The notes beneath the pieces were generated by a model. That model made no database searches. It was given only the letters and a program-made list of their open reading frames with translations, and was not told the DNA's origin. The translations under genes and the position numbers were made by a program. Shown here in pieces: positions 17,095 to 19,833 of a stretch of DNA of 19,833 nucleotides. Origin of the DNA: Euryarchaeota archaeon UBA24 (GTDB taxonomy: Archaea; Halobacteriota; Halobacteria; Halobacteriales; Hikarchaeaceae). Positions within the stretch are counted from its first letter, which is position 1; each line of letters starts with the position of its first letter. Location of the stretch: contig DASO01000012.1 of NCBI GenBank assembly GCA_002503845.1, positions 1-19,833 of the forward strand. The letters run 5' to 3'.

Positions 17095-17168
17095 GGGCAG
17101 TTAGCTCAGTCAGGTAGAGCATCTGGCTTTTAACCAGATGGCCAGGGGTTCAAATCCCTTACTGCCCG
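17095..17168 (+). tRNA. tRNA-Lys (anticodon TTT)
   Basis: The acceptor GGGCAGT (17095-17101) pairs with ACTGCCC (17161-17167), and the discriminator is G17168. The anticodon stem TCTGG/CCAGA surrounds loop CTTTTAA, with anticodon TTT at 17129-17131. The T-loop is TTCAAAT. No intron and no encoded CCA. It lies alone between the amidase and the transporter. Confidence 0.97.
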
Positions 17169-17194
17169 TACCTGGGAATGGTTCAAATCCCTTA
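17147..17194 (+). repeat. Direct repeat of the tRNA-Lys T-arm
   Basis: The 15-base sequence GGTTCAAATCCCTTA occurs in the tRNA T-arm (17147-17161) and again, identical, at 17180-17194, starting 33 bases further on. The second copy is not part of a tRNA. It may be a leftover of a duplicated tRNA 3' end or of an integration event at this tRNA. No integrase gene is in the window. Confidence 0.6.
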
Positions 17195-17257
17195 GGTTCT
17201 AATCAACGGAACTAATACCTGTATTTTTCCATAACACCAACACTAAGTAGACTACAT

Positions 17258-18160
17258 CTACCAACTGATAGTTAGGAGCGCAATTCCTATAATGGTCAAC
17301 AAGGTCCCTATAATCAACGTCTTTGTTATCTTCTCCACTTTCCCCAACAATACAACTGCTATCACTGCAGTGAATAATGGCGCGGTTCCAAGAATGGGAT
17401 CTGCTATTGAAACAGGCCCTATGATAAGTGCCTGAAATAATAAAAATAAAGCAAAAAAGACAAATATTCCACTTAATAGAAAATTCTGATAACTTTTAAC
17501 ATCACCTTTGTATAGCTCATGTCCCCTCCCTAACCAAATCCCATAAATGCCCACTGTGATTAATGCGGCTATTTCATTTATCGCCAATGCTTGGATGGCA
17601 CTAATTGGCTCTACTACAAACCCAAATTTTCTAGCCACATTTCCCACCGCAAAAAGGAGAGCTGCAATAAGTGGAAATGCAACATCACTTTTTTTCCATC
17701 CTGTCAAATTTCCACTTTTCGACTGAGTTATGAGTATGGCCCCTATTACTGCCAATATTATTCCTATAACTCCTGAAATCGTTATATCCTCCCCAAGAAG
17801 AACGACTGCAAGAACAACAACAAAAAGAGGACGAGTATTCGTTATCGCGGTACAAACACTAGCTCCCATCCTATCTACTCCGTTGTAAAAAAGTAATGAA
17901 CCAATGCCTGCCGCAACCACTCCAGAAAACACAAAAGCCCCCATTGAAACAATGGATATTCCACGAATTAGTATCTCGCCCTCTGACAGCACAAACAACA
18001 ACGACCATGCTAGTACCGTTCTAACGAAGAGAGTTTGAAATGTATTCTGTAACCAATTCCCCCCACTTTCCAAACCCCTTTTCGAAAATATTACCTCACT
18101 CCCTCTGAAAACAGCACATGCCATTAATAACATATAAAACTCAGTTGGCCACTCAAACAT
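17258..18160 (-). CDS. EamA/DMT-superfamily transporter
   Basis: 300 residues, almost wholly hydrophobic, with about ten predicted membrane helices arranged as two EamA repeats. The repeats share a pattern: TRPLFVVVLAVVLLGED in the first half and TAPLFTAVIAVVLLGKVE in the second, each followed by another helix rich in I and G. Such transporters export or import small metabolites such as amino acids or nucleosides; the substrate cannot be predicted. ATG 18160 is supported by TATACTAC about 27 bases upstream. It is transcribed alone, divergently from the pterin dehydratase gene. Confidence 0.88.
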   Translation of the reverse strand: MFEWPTEFYMLLMACAVFRGSEVIFSKRGLESGGNWLQNTFQTLFVRTVLAWSLLFVLSEGEILIRGISIVSMGAFVFSGVVAAGIGSLLFYNGVDRMGASVCTAITNTRPLFVVVLAVVLLGEDITISGVIGIILAVIGAILITQSKSGNLTGWKKSDVAFPLIAALLFAVGNVARKFGFVVEPISAIQALAINEIAALITVGIYGIWLGRGHELYKGDVKSYQNFLLSGIFVFFALFLLFQALIIGPVSIADPILGTAPLFTAVIAVVLLGKVEKITKTLIIGTLLTIIGIALLTISW

Positions 18161-18182
18161 CTATCTCAAAATAAACTACATT

Positions 18183-18190
18183 GTAGTATA
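18183..18190 (-). promoter_or_regulatory. TATA box of the EamA transporter gene
   Basis: On the minus strand TATACTAC is centred 27 bases before ATG 18160. The ~96-base gap to the divergent gene holds both promoters; TTTTAGTAAA at 18217-18226 may serve the plus-strand gene with a short leader. Confidence 0.5.
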
Positions 18191-18256
18191 TGCTTGCCGA
18201 ACGGTTCATTTCACCATTTTTAGTAAACTCTTTTTTCTTTCAAATTAAGATTAATT

Positions 18257-18610
18257 ATGGATTTCGACCTAGCCAATCAACAATGTCTTGCATGTTCCAG
18301 CGACGACGAGCCCCTCCCACCTGAAGTCTACCTAGACTACCTAAAACAACTTGATACCGGGAAATGGAATGTCATAGAATACCATCACCTAAACGGAGTG
18401 TATACTTTCCCCGATTTTAAATCTGCCCTATCATTTTCCAATTCAGTAGGACTCTTAGCCGAAGAAGAATGGCACCATCCTGATATTCATCTCTCCTGGG
18501 GAAAAGTAGAAATCGATGTTTGGACTCACAAAATAAATGGACTACACAAAACTGATTTTGTTTTCGCTGCCAAAGTCGACCGGATGTACGCAGAACTCTC
18601 CGCGAATTAA
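18257..18610 (+). CDS. Pterin-4a-carbinolamine dehydratase (PCD, COG2154)
   Basis: 117 residues. The active-site block AEEEWHHPDIHLSWGKVEID (68-87) followed by WTHKINGL (89-96) and DFVFAAKVD (100-108) is the PCD signature, with H73, H74 and the following H91 as the catalytic histidines. The enzyme dehydrates 4a-hydroxytetrahydropterin. No aromatic amino acid hydroxylase is nearby; in many prokaryotes without one, PCD has been linked to molybdopterin metabolism, which is of interest given the moeA/mocA cluster in this window. N-terminal CLAC (10-13) precedes the family core. It converges on the oxidoreductase with an 11-base gap. Confidence 0.9.
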   Translation: MDFDLANQQCLACSSDDEPLPPEVYLDYLKQLDTGKWNVIEYHHLNGVYTFPDFKSALSFSNSVGLLAEEEWHHPDIHLSWGKVEIDVWTHKINGLHKTDFVFAAKVDRMYAELSAN

Positions 18611-18621
18611 CATGACCATCT

Positions 18622-19815
18622 CTACTTATTTAATGACCATTTGGTATCAGTATGCCCCTCGAATCTAGTAATCGATACGTTTTCATAAAGTTCAGTTTGA
18701 TCCCCATCTAGTATTTGTTTTGATATGATATTCCCTACTGCTGGAGAGAGTTGAATCCCCGAAGAATCAAATGCAGCGATGGAGAATCCTTTCACTTCTG
18801 TCCAACCCACAATAGGAACTCCATCGGACACACCCGATCGAATCCCAACCCATTCTTTCGCAACTTTGGCCTCTTTTAAAATAGGGAAAAATTTCGTTGC
18901 AAACTTTAGCATTTTCTCTCTTAGTTCAACCGGTATCTTGTCATTTATCTCTCTTGGATCGTACTCCCCTCTGTCTCCATAAGATCCAACATATACTGTT
19001 TTATTATCTCTTCCTATTACATATACTCCCGATTCAATATTCTGGAACAACGGCGGTACTACTTTCATCGAGTTTGGTACTTTCATCATCAATATTGGTG
19101 CCAATGTATGTGTTGCTGGCAATTTAATCCCTATTGATCTAGCCATTGGAATGTTCCATGGACCTGCCGCACATACGATCCCATCAACTTCTTTAAAATC
19201 ACCATTTACAGTCAACCCTTCTATTTCACCTCCCTTTTTTACAATTTCATTTACCTCTGAAGACTCATGAAATTGAGCTCCATGTTTTTTTGCTCTATAT
19301 ACAAATTCTCTACCCATCCCAATTGGCTCTAAAAACCCTACATTTGGCTGATAAAGACAACCCATTATCTCACTATCATCCAAATATGGCACGGTTGCTA
19401 TTCTCTTCTTTAATTCCCCCCTGGCTATGTAAGTAACCGGATCGTCTAGTATCAATCTCTCTTTCTCAGGAACACCACTCCCTGCAGAACTTTCATCCAC
19501 ATCTACTCCATCCGTACCTGACAGAGCGTCTGCACCCTCCTTTGTCGTCGAACAAAGCAATCTTCCAGTCAAATTAAAAGACAATTCTCTATCAGATTCT
19601 AGAAAAAATTTATTGTATAATTCAGCACCGTATCTTTTCATTTTTACTTCAGTAGCATTTCCGTAGTGACCAAACACCGCAGCGGATCTACTAGTGGTTT
19701 CCGAAAGTAATTCCCCCCGTTCGTAAACATCCACTGAACAACTCCCCCTTTTCGATAGATGATATGCTATGCTTGCACCTGCAATTCCACCTCCTATAAT
19801 TGCGATTTTGGGCAT
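18622..19815 (-). CDS. FAD-dependent oxidoreductase, DAO family
   Basis: 397 residues, complete; the ATG is 18 bases from the window edge. The N-terminal Rossmann motif IAIIGGGIAGASIAYHL (4-20) and the acid E32/R33 region at the end of the second strand (VYERG) bind FAD. The C-terminal GVSDGVPIVG and FSIAAFDSSGIQLSPAVG are typical of glycine/D-amino acid/sarcosine oxidases and related dehydrogenases. It probably oxidises an amine or amino acid at a C-N bond. The exact substrate and the electron acceptor are unknown. No signal peptide. Promoter and any operon partner lie beyond the window. Confidence 0.87.
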   Translation of the reverse strand: MPKIAIIGGGIAGASIAYHLSKRGSCSVDVYERGELLSETTSRSAAVFGHYGNATEVKMKRYGAELYNKFFLESDRELSFNLTGRLLCSTTKEGADALSGTDGVDVDESSAGSGVPEKERLILDDPVTYIARGELKKRIATVPYLDDSEIMGCLYQPNVGFLEPIGMGREFVYRAKKHGAQFHESSEVNEIVKKGGEIEGLTVNGDFKEVDGIVCAAGPWNIPMARSIGIKLPATHTLAPILMMKVPNSMKVVPPLFQNIESGVYVIGRDNKTVYVGSYGDRGEYDPREINDKIPVELREKMLKFATKFFPILKEAKVAKEWVGIRSGVSDGVPIVGWTEVKGFSIAAFDSSGIQLSPAVGNIISKQILDGDQTELYENVSITRFEGHTDTKWSLNK

Positions 19816-19833
19816 AGATTCAAGTAACGCATC

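Overview
The window looks like archaeal, haloarchaeal-type chromosome. It opens with the last ~45 bases of a 16S rRNA gene and carries the rest of a typical haloarchaeal rRNA operon: tRNA-Ala(TGC), 23S, 5S and tRNA-Cys(GCA). Later come an archaeal RNase P RNA, ribosomal protein S6e, and two families I know mainly from Halobacteria (a DUF5806-like protein and an Hvo_1808-like surface protein). Several protein genes have a TATA-like box about 26-28 bases before the ATG, the usual sign of leaderless archaeal transcripts. The protein-coding part is AT-rich by eye, and the proteins are lysine-rich and only mildly acidic. That does not fit a classical high-GC, salt-in haloarchaeon. My inference is a low-GC relative of Halobacteria, for example a marine sister lineage such as Marine Group IV/Hikarchaeia; this is not proven.

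Bases 1-4003, rRNA operon. Its processing signals are readable. A bulge-helix-bulge forms between the two flanks of 23S. A tRNA-like fold ends exactly where 5S begins. The 5S gene appears to carry an internal insertion of about 104 nt, because the strand that closes helix I lies only at 3788-3795. This resembles the classic 5S insertion of Halococcus morrhuae and is the most striking feature of the window.

Bases 4069-8778, molybdenum hydroxylase cluster. A moeA-mocA pair on the minus strand diverges from coxS-coxM-xdhC on the plus strand. Together these supply the iron-sulfur and FAD subunits of a xanthine dehydrogenase/CO dehydrogenase-family enzyme, its cofactor synthesis and its maturation factor. 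The catalytic molybdopterin-binding large subunit is absent from the window. A small ABM/DUF3764-like protein converges on mocA.

Bases 8832-13970, conserved archaeal block: a repeat-containing exported membrane-anchored protein, S6e, a DHH phosphoesterase (minus strand), the DUF5806-like protein overlapping the Hvo_1808-like metalloprotease-like surface protein, and RNase P RNA.

Bases 14032-19815, accessory metabolism: a leaderless amidohydrolase overlapping a Rieske protein, an amidase, tRNA-Lys(TTT) with a nearby copy of part of its T-arm, an EamA transporter, a pterin-4a-carbinolamine dehydratase, and a FAD-dependent DAO-family oxidoreductase that ends 18 bases before the window edge. I saw no CRISPR array, transposase or integrase.
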